Below, one piece after another: positions 8,213-17,308 of a DNA stretch of 64,000 nt. The translations under genes were made by a program, and so were the position numbers. The stretch is from Nocardioides astragali (GTDB lineage: Bacteria; Actinomycetota; Actinomycetes; Propionibacteriales; Nocardioidaceae), in contig NZ_JAFMZM010000001.1 in assembly GCF_024436375.1 (NCBI RefSeq), forward strand, positions 558,001 through 622,000. The letters run 5' to 3'. The notes beneath the pieces were generated by a model. The model did not search any database. It was given only the letters and a program-made list of their open reading frames with translations, and was not told the DNA's origin. How positions within the stretch are numbered: position 1 is the first letter of the stretch; every line of letters begins with the position of its first letter.

Positions 8213-8235
8213 AGTGTCAAGTGTCACTGGACACT
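8213..8235. promoter_or_regulatory. candidate operator: AGTGTCA tandem plus inverted repeat
   Basis: AGTGTCA occurs twice in tandem (8213-8219 and 8220-8226). The second copy pairs with GACACT at 8230-8235, giving AGTGTC-ACTG-GACACT. The element lies in the 150-base region between the M24-headed operon and the XRE-cupin regulator. Its position and symmetry suggest that the regulator binds here to control both directions. This is inferred and has not been compared with known sites. Confidence 0.55.
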
Positions 8236-8313
8236 CGAGGCGGCGCTCCCTTTTCGTAGCCACGCAGAGATCGAGATGTGTAGAGTCACACCGCACACTG
8301 AAGCGAGGCGTCC

Positions 8314-8958
8314 ATGACCCCTACCGCGGCGGGTACGAGGCCGGTAGAGCTCGGCCGATCGATCCGGGCCGCCCGTGAGAAGCGCGGGTTGTCGTTGCGC
8401 GAGCTGGCCAGGCGTGTCAACGTCTCGCCGAGCTTCGTCAGCCAGATCGAGCTCGGCAAGGCCAACCCGTCCGTCGGGACGCTCTATTCGATCCTCTCCG
8501 AGCTCGGCACCACCCTCGACGACCTGATCGGCGCACAGTCGGTCGGTTCCCCTCCGGAGCTGGTCGACGCCCCTTCGGACACCTGGGCGCCGGTCGCCGA
8601 ACCAGTCCAGCCGGCTGTCGGGCGCAAGCGACTTGAGATGTCGGGCGTGGTCTGGGAGCAGCTGACCCACGACCGCGACCCGTATGTCGATTTCCTGCAC
8701 GTCGAGTACGCACCGGGATCCTCGTCCTGCGCGCCCGACCAGCTGATGCGGCACGGGGGTCGCGAGTACGGCTACCTGCTGAGCGGTTGGCTTGACATCC
8801 AGGTCGGCTTCGAGACGTACTCGCTCGGCTCCGGCGACTCGATCCACTTCGACTCGATGACCCCGCACCGGCTGAGCAACCCGTACGAAGAACCGTGCAC
8901 CGCGGTGTGGTTCGTGCTCGCGCGGCGCGACGACGACCGGCCGAGCGGACTGGAGTAG
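8314..8958 (+). CDS. XRE-family regulator with C-terminal cupin sensor domain
   Basis: This 214-residue regulator combines a lambda-repressor-like helix-turn-helix (residues about 13-67, with LSLRELARRVNVSPSFVSQI) and a cupin_2 domain (about 120-203, with GREYGYLLSGWLDIQVG and MTPHRLSNP). In this family the cupin binds a small ligand, often a pathway substrate or intermediate. It is divergent from the seven-gene operon and separated from it only by the repeat-bearing promoter region, so it is almost certainly that operon's regulator. The ATG at 8314 is preceded by GCGAGG. Cupin folds therefore occur both in the sensor and in one enzyme of the pathway. Confidence 0.93.
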   Translation: MTPTAAGTRPVELGRSIRAAREKRGLSLRELARRVNVSPSFVSQIELGKANPSVGTLYSILSELGTTLDDLIGAQSVGSPPELVDAPSDTWAPVAEPVQPAVGRKRLEMSGVVWEQLTHDRDPYVDFLHVEYAPGSSSCAPDQLMRHGGREYGYLLSGWLDIQVGFETYSLGSGDSIHFDSMTPHRLSNPYEEPCTAVWFVLARRDDDRPSGLE

Positions 8959-9031
8959 CGGGCACCGATTCTCGACAGGTGTGAGTCCAGCCGCCCTCTC
9001 ACCAGCTCGCCCTCGCGATACTGGGCGACAT

Positions 9032-9402
9032 GCCCCTTCGCCTGCATCGTGATCGACGCCCACGACTTGCCGTCCCTGGCCCGATTCTGGGCTGAGGCAC
9101 TCGGCTGGCAGATCCTGTCCGCCCGTGAGCGGGAGGTGGTCGTCGGAGAAACGGCCGACGCGCGCCCGGCCTGTGCCTTATGCCCGCCGGGGCAGCTCGC
9201 AAGAGCGTCAAGAACCGCGTGCACCTGGATCTCACGACCACAGCCGACGATCGCGATTCGGAGATCGCGAGGTTGATCGGCCTCGGCGCTCGCCAGGTCG
9301 ACGTCGGGCAGACCGGCCAGGAGTCATGGGATGTGCTCGCTGACCCCGAAGCAACGAGTTCTGCGTCTGTGCGAGATCGTGTCGACCACGGCGCGAAGGC
9401 TG
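9032..9402 (+). pseudogene. frameshifted VOC/glyoxalase-family gene remnant
   Basis: This stretch, inside the 477-base gap between 8959 and 9435, encodes pieces of one VOC-superfamily protein in different frames. One frame gives CIVIDAHDLPSLARFWAEAL, the usual domain opening. A second frame from about 9178 gives VKNRVHLDLTTTADD and then QTGQESWDVLADPE. A third gives NEFCV, the end of the canonical DPEGNEFCV motif, after an apparent one-base loss near 9351. A further slip near the first ATG separates it from the domain. At least two frameshifts mean no intact protein. Sequencing errors are the alternative explanation. Confidence 0.7.
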
Positions 9403-9435
9403 AGTCGCTGGCGCGTCCTACCCTCGCAAGCGCTG

Positions 9436-10086
<651 letters not shown>

Positions 10087-10222
10087 GCGGCCATTCTCCC
10101 CGGTCGCTCAAGGAACTCCGCAAGGAACCGGTCTAGACGTCGTACTACTACCGATGACTCCGTGGTCGAGCCGCCCCCACTGTGAGCACCTCGCAACGCT
10201 CATCCATCGAAAGGAAATGTTC

Positions 10223-10936
10223 ATGTCTTCACGTCGATCGGTTCGGCAGCTCGTGGTTGCCGTGCTTCTGGGGGTGCTCGTCGGTGGAGGCCTGATGGCC
10301 GTCACTCCCGCGGGCGCCGAGGTCAGCAACGCGGTGGCCACGAACTGGAAGAAGATCTGGAAGAAGAACCTCAAGCCGCTCGCGGACAAGCGCTACTACA
10401 CCAAGGCGCAGAGCGACACGAAGTACCAGCCGAAGGGCTCCTACGAGACCGCGGGCTCGGGCTACAGCAAGGCGGAGACCTACAGCAAGGGCGAGACCTA
10501 CAGCAAGGGCGAGACCTACAGCAAGGCCGAGATCGACGCCAAGCTCGCGCCATTCGTCAACTCGGTCGCCGCCTCCGCCGGTGGTGACGACGCGGTGTCG
10601 CTGACCACAGCCGACCAGGTCGTCCGCTCCGTGAGCCTCATGCCGCCCGCCGACGGTACGGTGATCGTCTCGTCCAGCGCCTACATCTGGGCGGCCGGTG
10701 CAACTGACGTGGTGGCTAGGTGCTCGATCACCACGGGCACCGCCGTGGACGGCGCCGCCTTCCAGTACGTCAACATGCCGGCGGCGGCGATCGCCGAGAG
10801 CGACTCCATCGCGGGCACGCGAGCGTTCCCCGTGACCAAGGGGAACCTGCTCACGGTGAACCTGGTGTGCGACGAGTTCGAGGGAAACGTAGTGGTCTCT
10901 GACAGCTGGTTGACGGCCATCTTTGCGCCCAACTGA
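10223..10936 (+). CDS. secreted protein with YSKGET repeats, function unknown
   Basis: This 237-residue protein begins with a clear Sec signal peptide (basic MSSRRSVRQ, a hydrophobic core of small residues, cleavage near PAGAE). A lysine-rich segment (WKKIWKKNLKPLADKRYYT) follows, then four tandem copies of a six-residue YSK(A/G)ET unit, and a C-terminal beta-rich domain of about 130 residues with two conserved-looking cysteines. The start at 10223 is preferred because AAGGA lies seven bases upstream; an ATG six bases earlier is possible. The repeat part resembles collagen-like or phage-tail-like spacer sequences. I do not recognise a family for the C-terminal domain. Confidence 0.8.
   Translation: MSSRRSVRQLVVAVLLGVLVGGGLMAVTPAGAEVSNAVATNWKKIWKKNLKPLADKRYYTKAQSDTKYQPKGSYETAGSGYSKAETYSKGETYSKGETYSKAEIDAKLAPFVNSVAASAGGDDAVSLTTADQVVRSVSLMPPADGTVIVSSSAYIWAAGATDVVARCSITTGTAVDGAAFQYVNMPAAAIAESDSIAGTRAFPVTKGNLLTVNLVCDEFEGNVVVSDSWLTAIFAPN
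10463..10534 (+). repeat. 18-bp in-frame tandem repeat
   Basis: Four units starting with TACAGCAAG at 10463, 10481, 10499 and 10517 encode YSKAET/YSKGET repeats in the secreted protein. The period is exactly 18 bases, so slippage would change protein length without a frameshift. Confidence 0.9.
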
Positions 10937-11041
10937 GTCGGCGCAAGTTTGGCCTCGCGGAAGGGCCGTCACCCCGTGGGGGTGGCGGCCGTTCCGCTGT
11001 CCCCTCTGACCTCCCCGACCGGCTGGGACTACGCTCGCCGT

Positions 11042-12202
11042 GTGACCCAGGAACGTGCCAACAAGGCCGGTTTCGAGACGCGTGCGATCCACGCCGGCTA
11101 CGAGCCCGACGCCATGACAGGGGCGGTCATCCCGCCCATCTACGCCAGCAGCACCTACAAGCAGGACGGGGTCGGCGGACTTCGCGGCGGCTACGAGTAC
11201 AGCCGCTCCGCCAACCCCACGCGTACGGCTCTCGAGGGCGCGCTCGCGGCGGTCGAGGACGGCGAGCGCGGGTTCGCGTTCGCCTCCGGACTGGCGGCCG
11301 AGGACGCGGTGATCCGCGCGCTGACCCGGCCGGGGGAGCACGTCGTCATCCCCGACGACGCCTACGGCGGCACGTTCCGCCTCTTCGACAAGGTGGCCAA
11401 GGTCTGGGGCCTCGACCACAGCCCTGCGCCCGTCGCCGACGCCCGTGCGGTGGCCGCGGCGATCGAGCCGGGTCGTACGAAGCTGGTCTGGGTCGAGACA
11501 CCCACCAACCCGATGCTGACGATCGGTGACATCGAGGCGCTGGCCACCGTCGCCCACGACGCCGGTGCCCTGCTCGTCGTCGACAACACGTTCGCCTCGC
11601 CCTACCTCCAGCAGCCGCTGACCCTCGGGGCTGACGTGGTGCTGCACTCGACCACCAAGTACGTCGGCGGGCACAGCGACGTCGTCGGCGGGGCCGTGGT
11701 CGTGCGCGACCTCGACCTGGCGGACAAGATCGGCTTCCACCAGAACGCCATGGGCGCGGTCGCCGGACCTTTCGACGCCTTCCTGACCCACCGTGGCCTC
11801 AAGACGCTCGGCGTGCGCATGGACCGCCACTGCGACAACGCCGAGGCGATCGTTGCGTTCCTCGACGGCGACCCGCGCGTCACCGAGGTGATCTATCCCG
11901 GTCTCGCCACGCACCCCGGCCACGAGGTCGCCGCCCGCCAGATGAAGCGCTTCGGCGGGATGGTCTCCTTCCGCGTCGCCGGTGGCCTCGAGCAGGCGCT
12001 CGCGGTCTGCGCACGTGCCGAGGTCTTCACCCTCGGCGAGTCGCTCGGTGGCGTCGAGTCGCTCATCGAGCACCCCGGCAGGATGACCCACGCCAGCGTC
12101 GCCGGCACCGACCTCGAGGTCCCCGACGACCTCGTCCGGCTCAGCGTCGGCATCGAGAGCGTCGAGGACCTCGTGGCCGACCTCGACCGGGCCCTGGGGT
12201 GA
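11042..12202 (+). CDS. metB: cystathionine gamma-synthase (or gamma-lyase)
   Basis: This 386-residue PLP enzyme of the Cys/Met metabolism family joins an activated homoserine with cysteine to make cystathionine. The PLP lysine is K206 in HSTTKYVGGHSD. Other signatures are YEYSRSANPTRT, the active-site tyrosine loop DDAYGGTFRL, and VETPTNPML. A GTG at 11042 gives the usual family length; an upstream in-frame ATG would add 31 unrelated residues. Synthase is favoured over gamma-lyase by its backbone position, equivalent to Rv1079 of M. tuberculosis, but the two activities cannot be separated with certainty from sequence. The next gene overlaps its stop codon (GTGA). Confidence 0.92.
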   Translation: MTQERANKAGFETRAIHAGYEPDAMTGAVIPPIYASSTYKQDGVGGLRGGYEYSRSANPTRTALEGALAAVEDGERGFAFASGLAAEDAVIRALTRPGEHVVIPDDAYGGTFRLFDKVAKVWGLDHSPAPVADARAVAAAIEPGRTKLVWVETPTNPMLTIGDIEALATVAHDAGALLVVDNTFASPYLQQPLTLGADVVLHSTTKYVGGHSDVVGGAVVVRDLDLADKIGFHQNAMGAVAGPFDAFLTHRGLKTLGVRMDRHCDNAEAIVAFLDGDPRVTEVIYPGLATHPGHEVAARQMKRFGGMVSFRVAGGLEQALAVCARAEVFTLGESLGGVESLIEHPGRMTHASVAGTDLEVPDDLVRLSVGIESVEDLVADLDRALG

Positions 12203-12519
12203 GCGTGCCCGACTCCGACATCCGCTTCTCGCTCGCCAACGAGCGGACGTTCCTCGCCTACGAGCGCACGGCCATCGGCCTCGTCGCCGCCGCGCTGGCC
12301 GTCTTCCACCTGCTCGACCCCTCCTGGCCCCAGCGCCTCCTGGGGCTGCTGCTCCTCGCATCTGCGGTGGTGGCCGCCAGCGGCGGCTGGCTGCGCTTCC
12401 GGCAGGCCGACCGCGCCATCCGCGAGGGACGCGACCTGCCGGCCGGCACCACCGTGCACGTGATGGCGCTGGCCATCCTCGTCGTGATCGTCGCCGCCGG
12501 GATCTCGGTGGTGGTGTGA
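12199..12519 (+). CDS. DUF202 family small membrane protein
   Basis: This 106-residue protein matches DUF202: an N-terminal FSLANERTFLAYERTAIGLVAAALAV-type segment with the conserved NERTFLA and R residues, followed by three predicted membrane helices (about 22-42, 46-64 and 86-105). Related domains occur in the yeast VTC polyphosphate complex and in YidH-type bacterial proteins, but no biochemical role can be assigned here. It starts with GTG, overlapping the metB stop by four bases, and its own stop overlaps the GTG of the MutL-like gene, so all three are probably translated from one message. Confidence 0.88.
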   Translation: MSVPDSDIRFSLANERTFLAYERTAIGLVAAALAVFHLLDPSWPQRLLGLLLLASAVVAASGGWLRFRQADRAIREGRDLPAGTTVHVMALAILVVIVAAGISVVV

Positions 12520-13925
12520 GCGCCGTCGTCTGCGTCGACTTCGGGTCCACCTTCACCAAGGCCGCCCTGGTCGACCTCGACACCGGCGACCTGCTCGCCA
12601 CCGCGGCTCACGCCACCACGCTGCCGGGCACCGGCGGGGATGGTGACGTCCTGGACGGGTACGACGCCTGTGTGAGCGCGCTGGCCGAGCAGGACCCCGC
12701 CGCCGTGGAGGCCGACGTGCTCGCCTGCTCGAGCGCCGGCGGCGGCCTGCGGATCGCGGTCGTCGGCAACGAGGAGCTGGTGACCGCCGAGGCCGGGCGT
12801 CGGGTCGCCCTGTCCAGCGGCGGCAAGGTCGTGCTGGTGCTCTCCGGTGAGCTCGACGCCGACAAGCTCACCTGCCTCCGCGACGCCGAGCCCGACGTCG
12901 TGCTGCTGGTCGGGGGCACCGACGGCGGCAACGCCGAGGTCCTCGAGGGCGACGCCGACTTCCTGTCCAAGGTCCCGTGGGCCGGCCCGGTCGTGGTGGC
13001 CGGCAACGTCGAGTCCCAGCCCTTCGTCGAAGCCGCCTTCGAGCACTCGCGGACGCCCTACGTCCTGGCCGACAACGTCGTGCCGAAGATCGGCGTCCTG
13101 GCACCCGACAGTGCCCGCCGCGCGATCCGCGAGATCTTCCTGAGCCACGTGATCGGCGGCAAGCACCTCAGCCACCGCACCGACGCCCGGGGCCGGGCCT
13201 TCACCGACCTCGTCCGCGGCGCCACGCCCGACATCGTCCTGACCGGCGTCGAGCTCCTCGCGCGCGGACTCGACGACCAGCACCCCGGCGCCGGTGACGT
13301 GGTCGTCGTCGACGTCGGCGGCGCCACGACCGACGTGCACAGCGTGGTCGAGCTCGACCCCGAGACGGCGTCCATCGACGGGCGGGGCCTGTCCCGCGAG
13401 GTCGTCGGCGTGACGCCGGTGACGCGCACGGTCGAGGGGGACCTCGGGATGCGGTGGTCGGCCATCTCGACCGTGGAGGCCGCGGGACGCGTGGACCTCG
13501 CCTCCGCGGCGGCACGGCGCCGCGCGCACCCCGACCTCCTTCCTGACTCCGAGGCCGAGCGCGAGGCCGACCTCGACATCGCCGCGGCAGCCGTCCGGAT
13601 CGCTCTGGAGCGCCACGCCGGGCGCAGCAAGGTCGTGGTCAGCCCGGAGGGGCGGGTCGTCGAGCGCAGCGGCAAGGACCTGCGCGAGGTGGACCTGCTG
13701 GTGGGGTCGGGCGGCGTGCTGCGCCACGGCGGCCCCGACGCCGTACGACGTGTGCTGATGCCCGCGACCGGCGACGCGTTCGAGGGAGGCTGGCAGCTTC
13801 CGCGCGACCCGGCGGTGGTCGTGGACCGCGACTACGTGCTGGCCGCGGCCGGGCTGCTGGCCGAGGAGCACCCCGTCGCGGCGCACCGCCTCGTGAGCCG
13901 TCTCCACACGGCAGGGGATCGGTAG
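12516..13925 (+). CDS. MutL/GlmL-type ASKHA ATPase (glutamate mutase L family)
   Basis: This 469-residue protein belongs to the glutamate mutase MutL family. The N-terminal phosphate-1 motif VCVDFGSTFTKAALVD and the phosphate-2 motif VVVVDVGGATTDVHSV show an ASKHA (actin/Hsp70/sugar kinase) ATPase. A glycine-rich LLVGGTDGGN segment and the closing VGSGGVLRH complete the pattern. Family members sit beside B12-dependent glutamate mutase or ornithine aminomutase genes and are thought to act as chaperone or reactivating factors. No such mutase is in this window; the neighbours are DUF202 and an AI-2E-family permease. Its client enzyme is therefore unknown. Confidence 0.85.
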   Translation: MSAVVCVDFGSTFTKAALVDLDTGDLLATAAHATTLPGTGGDGDVLDGYDACVSALAEQDPAAVEADVLACSSAGGGLRIAVVGNEELVTAEAGRRVALSSGGKVVLVLSGELDADKLTCLRDAEPDVVLLVGGTDGGNAEVLEGDADFLSKVPWAGPVVVAGNVESQPFVEAAFEHSRTPYVLADNVVPKIGVLAPDSARRAIREIFLSHVIGGKHLSHRTDARGRAFTDLVRGATPDIVLTGVELLARGLDDQHPGAGDVVVVDVGGATTDVHSVVELDPETASIDGRGLSREVVGVTPVTRTVEGDLGMRWSAISTVEAAGRVDLASAAARRRAHPDLLPDSEAEREADLDIAAAAVRIALERHAGRSKVVVSPEGRVVERSGKDLREVDLLVGSGGVLRHGGPDAVRRVLMPATGDAFEGGWQLPRDPAVVVDRDYVLAAAGLLAEEHPVAAHRLVSRLHTAGDR

Positions 13926-13926
13926 C

Positions 13927-15384
13927 GTGACCGACGTGAGCGAGCAGCAGGCGCCTGACCCTGACCCGGTCACCGCGGAGAGCACCGACGAGAGCGCCGA
14001 CGGGTCGGGTCGGCGCCGGCTGTTCCTGCCCCTGGTGCGAAGCGACGACGAGGACGGCCTGCCCGAGCGGATCCTCGCGCAGTGGGCGCAGCTGCGCGCC
14101 GAGCGTCGCGCCGAGCCGGCCTTCTCGACGGGCCCGTCCAACTTCAGCCGGGCCCAGGTGCCGTGGGGACTCGACCTCGCTGCCGCCTGGTCGTGGCGGC
14201 TGATCGTGATCGCCGTAGCCATGCTCGGGCTGCTGTGGACGTTGCGTTACTTCGCGGTGATCACCCTCCCGCTCGCCATTGCCCTGCTGGCTGCCGCGCT
14301 CGCCGCACCGCTCGTCCACGCGCTGCGCAGGATCGGACTGCCGCGCGGGCCCTCGGCCGGGATCGTGATGGTGCTCGGCATCGGGACCGTCGCGCTGCTG
14401 CTGACCTTCGTGGGCCAGCAGGTCGCCCAGGGTGCCAACGACCTGGCCGACTCCGTCGCGACGGGTCTGGGACAGGTGCGCGACTGGTTGCGCACGGGGC
14501 CGTTGGACGTCTCCGACTCGCAGATCGACGGCTACATCGAGCAGGTCCAGGGGGCCGTCACCGACAGCACCGGCGCCGACGGCGTCGTCACCCGCCTCAC
14601 CGAGGTCGGCACCGCCGTCGGTCACGTCGTGGCCGGCTTCTTCATCGTGCTGTTCTCGACCTTCTTCTTCCTCGCCGACGGCGACCGCATCTGGGCCTGG
14701 CTCGTGCGGATCGCCCCGCGTGCCGCGCGTGAGCGCGTCGACGCCTCCGGCCGGGTCGCGTGGGTCTCGCTCACGCAGTTCGTCAGGGCGACCGTGCTCG
14801 TGGCCCTCGCCGACGCGGTCGGCATCATGGCAGCGGCGTACTTCCTCGGCGTGCCGTTCGTGGTCGCCATCGGCGTGCTGGTCTTCCTGGGCGCGTTCGT
14901 GCCGATGATCGGTGCCACCGTCGCCGGCATGGTGGCCATCCTCGTCGCCCTCGTGGACCAAGGACCGTGGACGGCGCTGATGATGCTCGCCGCCGTCGTC
15001 GTGGTCCAGCAGTTCGAGGGACACGTCCTGCAGCCGGTCCTCATGGGCCGGTTCGTCTCGCTGCACCCGCTGGGGGTGATCGTCGCGATCGGTTGCGGCG
15101 TGCTCGTGGCGGGCATCGCGGGTGCGCTCATCGCCGTACCCCTGGCCGCGGCGGGCAACGCGGTGGCCCAGCACCTCGCCGGCTACACCGACGTCGGGGA
15201 CGACGCCGAGGACGCCCTGCTCGAGGACCTGGCGACCGACGGGATCCCACCCGACGCCGTCCCGCCGGACGACAGCCCGATCGCCGGGTCGGCCGAGCGC
15301 GCCAACCACCCCGACAACGTCGGCCGCCCCGGCGGCCCGTCCCACGACCCAGCATCCTCGCCTGCATCAAAGGACGAGTCATGA
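13927..15384 (+). CDS. AI-2E family (PerM-like) membrane transporter
   Basis: This 485-residue protein has an acidic cytoplasmic N-terminus of about 90 residues, seven to eight predicted membrane helices (starting near WRLIVIAVAMLGLLWTL) and the family's conserved late block with FEGHVLQPVLMGR and HPLGVIVAI. A proline/aspartate-rich tail of about 60 residues follows. AI-2E/PerM proteins include putative exporters and ion antiporters; the substrate is unknown. The GTG at 13927 lies two bases after the MutL-like stop; a second GTG at 13936 is possible. The stop overlaps the ATG of the threonine ammonia-lyase gene (ATGA). Confidence 0.9.
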   Translation: MTDVSEQQAPDPDPVTAESTDESADGSGRRRLFLPLVRSDDEDGLPERILAQWAQLRAERRAEPAFSTGPSNFSRAQVPWGLDLAAAWSWRLIVIAVAMLGLLWTLRYFAVITLPLAIALLAAALAAPLVHALRRIGLPRGPSAGIVMVLGIGTVALLLTFVGQQVAQGANDLADSVATGLGQVRDWLRTGPLDVSDSQIDGYIEQVQGAVTDSTGADGVVTRLTEVGTAVGHVVAGFFIVLFSTFFFLADGDRIWAWLVRIAPRAARERVDASGRVAWVSLTQFVRATVLVALADAVGIMAAAYFLGVPFVVAIGVLVFLGAFVPMIGATVAGMVAILVALVDQGPWTALMMLAAVVVVQQFEGHVLQPVLMGRFVSLHPLGVIVAIGCGVLVAGIAGALIAVPLAAAGNAVAQHLAGYTDVGDDAEDALLEDLATDGIPPDAVPPDDSPIAGSAERANHPDNVGRPGGPSHDPASSPASKDES

Positions 15385-16589
15385 CCGATCAGGTGACCCT
15401 CGCCGACATCGTGGCTGCGCGCGAGCTCCTCGACGACGTCACCGTGACGACGCCGATGGAGGAGTCGCGCTGGCTGTCCGCGCTGGTCGGCGGACCCGTG
15501 ATGCTGAAGTGCGAGAACCTCCAGCGCACCGGGTCCTTCAAGGCGCGCGGCGCCTACGTGCGCATCGCCCGGCTCTCCGCCGAGGAGCGCGCCAAGGGTG
15601 TGGTCGCTGCCTCGGCCGGCAACCACGCCCAGGGGGTGGCGCTGGCGGCCGCGACGCTGGGCATCGCCTCGACCGTCTTCATGCCCGAGGGTGCGCCGAT
15701 CCCGAAGGAGAAGGCGACCCGCGGCTACGGCGCCGACGTGGTCTTCCACGGCCGCTACCTCGAGGACTCCCTGGCCGCGGCCCGGGCCTTCGCCGAGGAG
15801 ACCGGGGCGATCCTGATCCACCCCTTCGACCACGTCGACATCGTCGCGGGGCAGGGCACGCTGGGTCTGGAGGTCCTCGAGCAGGCCCCCGACGTACGCA
15901 CGGTGCTGGTGCCGACCGGCGGCGGCGGGCTGCTCGCCGGGGTGGCGATCGCGATCAAGACGCTGCGCCCCGACGTACGCGTGGTGGGGGTGCAGGCCGA
16001 GGGGGCCGCGGCCTTCCCCGGCTCGCTCGCCGCGGGTGAGCCCGTGGCGCTGGAGTCGATGACCACGATGGCCGACGGCATCGCTGTCGGGTGCCCCGGC
16101 GACATCACCTTCGACGCGGTGCGCGAGCACGTCGACGAGATCGTGACGGTCTCGGAGGAGTCGCTGTCGCGCGCGCTGCTGGCGCTGGTCGAGCGGGCCA
16201 AGCAGGTCGTGGAGCCGGCGGGGGCCGCGGCCGTGGCGGCCATGCTCGACAACCCGAGAAACTTCGAGACGCCGGCGGTCGCCGTGCTCTCGGGCGGCAA
16301 CATCGACCCGCTGTTGCTCAGCAAGGTCATCCGGCACGGCCTCGCGGCGGCCGGGCGCTACCTCTACCTCCGCGTCAACATCCCCGACGTCCCCGGCGGG
16401 CTCGCCTCGCTGCTCGGCGAGGTCGGCGCCGAGGGGGCCAACGTGCTGGAGGTCGCCCACGAGCGGATCTCGCCCTCGCTGACCCTCAACGAGGTCGAGG
16501 TGCGGATCCAGCTCGAGACGCGCGGCGACCCGCACGCGCAGCACCTGATGGAGCGGCTGCGCGAGCGGGGCTACCGGGTCGACACCTGA
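15381..16589 (+). CDS. ilvA: threonine ammonia-lyase
   Basis: This 402-residue PLP enzyme deaminates threonine to 2-oxobutyrate, the first step to isoleucine. The PLP lysine is K54 in TGSFKARGA, the phosphate-binding loop is TGGGGLLAG, and a single ACT-like regulatory domain occupies about residues 330-402 (LRVNIPDVPGGLASLL). One short ACT domain is typical of the Gram-positive and catabolic-like form, so strong feedback control by isoleucine is uncertain. AAAGGACG precedes the ATG, which overlaps the upstream stop. It ends three bases from the convergent greA stop. Confidence 0.95.
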   Translation: MTDQVTLADIVAARELLDDVTVTTPMEESRWLSALVGGPVMLKCENLQRTGSFKARGAYVRIARLSAEERAKGVVAASAGNHAQGVALAAATLGIASTVFMPEGAPIPKEKATRGYGADVVFHGRYLEDSLAAARAFAEETGAILIHPFDHVDIVAGQGTLGLEVLEQAPDVRTVLVPTGGGGLLAGVAIAIKTLRPDVRVVGVQAEGAAAFPGSLAAGEPVALESMTTMADGIAVGCPGDITFDAVREHVDEIVTVSEESLSRALLALVERAKQVVEPAGAAAVAAMLDNPRNFETPAVAVLSGGNIDPLLLSKVIRHGLAAAGRYLYLRVNIPDVPGGLASLLGEVGAEGANVLEVAHERISPSLTLNEVEVRIQLETRGDPHAQHLMERLRERGYRVDT

Positions 16590-16592
16590 GGC

Positions 16593-17084
16593 TCAGGCCC
16601 GATAGGGCTCCGCGTCGACGATCGTCACGCTGAGCTCCTTGCCGTTGGGCGCGGTGTAGCTCACCGAGTCGCCCTTGGACTTGCCGTTGATTGCGGCACC
16701 CATCGCCGACTGCGGCGAGTAGACGTCGAGGTCGTCGCCCTCGGTCAGGTTCTCGCGGGCACCGAGCAGGAACTTCTCGGTGTCGCCACCGCCGAAGTCG
16801 ACGGTCACGACCATGCCGGGCTCGACGACGCCGTCGTTGGGCGGCGTCTCGCCGACCTCGGCCTTGCGCAGCATGTCCTCGAGCTGACGGATCCGGGCCT
16901 CCTGCTTGCCCTGGTCGTCCTTGGCGGCGTGGTAGCCGCTGTTCTCCTTCAGGTCGCCCTCGTCGCGCGCGGCCGCGATCTTCTCGATGATCTCCTGGCG
17001 CTTGGGGCCCTTGAGGTCATCGAGCTCGGCCTGCAGCTTGTCGTAGGCCTCCTGGGTCAGCCAGACGGTGCCCTGGTCGGTCAT
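16593..17084 (-). CDS. greA: transcription elongation factor GreA
   Basis: This 163-residue protein stimulates the intrinsic RNA cleavage of backtracked RNA polymerase. The N-terminal coiled-coil holds the acidic tip AARDEGDLKENSGYHAAK (about residues 38-55), which inserts into the secondary channel, and the C-terminal FKBP-like domain ends with the GKSKGDSVSYTAPNGKELSV pattern. Length is normal. It is monocistronic and convergent with ilvA. A 224-base region with no recognisable gene lies between its start and DUF4307 and probably holds its promoter. Confidence 0.97.
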   Translation of the reverse strand: MTDQGTVWLTQEAYDKLQAELDDLKGPKRQEIIEKIAAARDEGDLKENSGYHAAKDDQGKQEARIRQLEDMLRKAEVGETPPNDGVVEPGMVVTVDFGGGDTEKFLLGARENLTEGDDLDVYSPQSAMGAAINGKSKGDSVSYTAPNGKELSVTIVDAEPYRA

Positions 17085-17308
17085 GTCGGTACTCCTGCTT
17101 CGCGTGGTGCTGGATGCCTGTCGTACTGGGGGTGTGCCTCAGCGCGACCGCATCTGGTCGGTGGTGCTTCTTCCGTCCGATCTGAGTCAGCGCGGCAGCA
17201 GACGTGGGCCAGCGCTGCCGGACGGGCAGGACAACAGGCTAGCAAGCGGGGCCAGAAAGCGCAGGTCGGCGGCTCCTGGGCCCGGTCAGGGGCCGCTCTA
17301 GGGACCGC

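Noticed and set aside
10463..10534. Short regular repeats that might be a CRISPR array
   Set aside because: The units are contiguous, in frame with a secreted protein and have no spacers; no cas gene is present. The same holds for the GACCCC repeat at 44356-44397.
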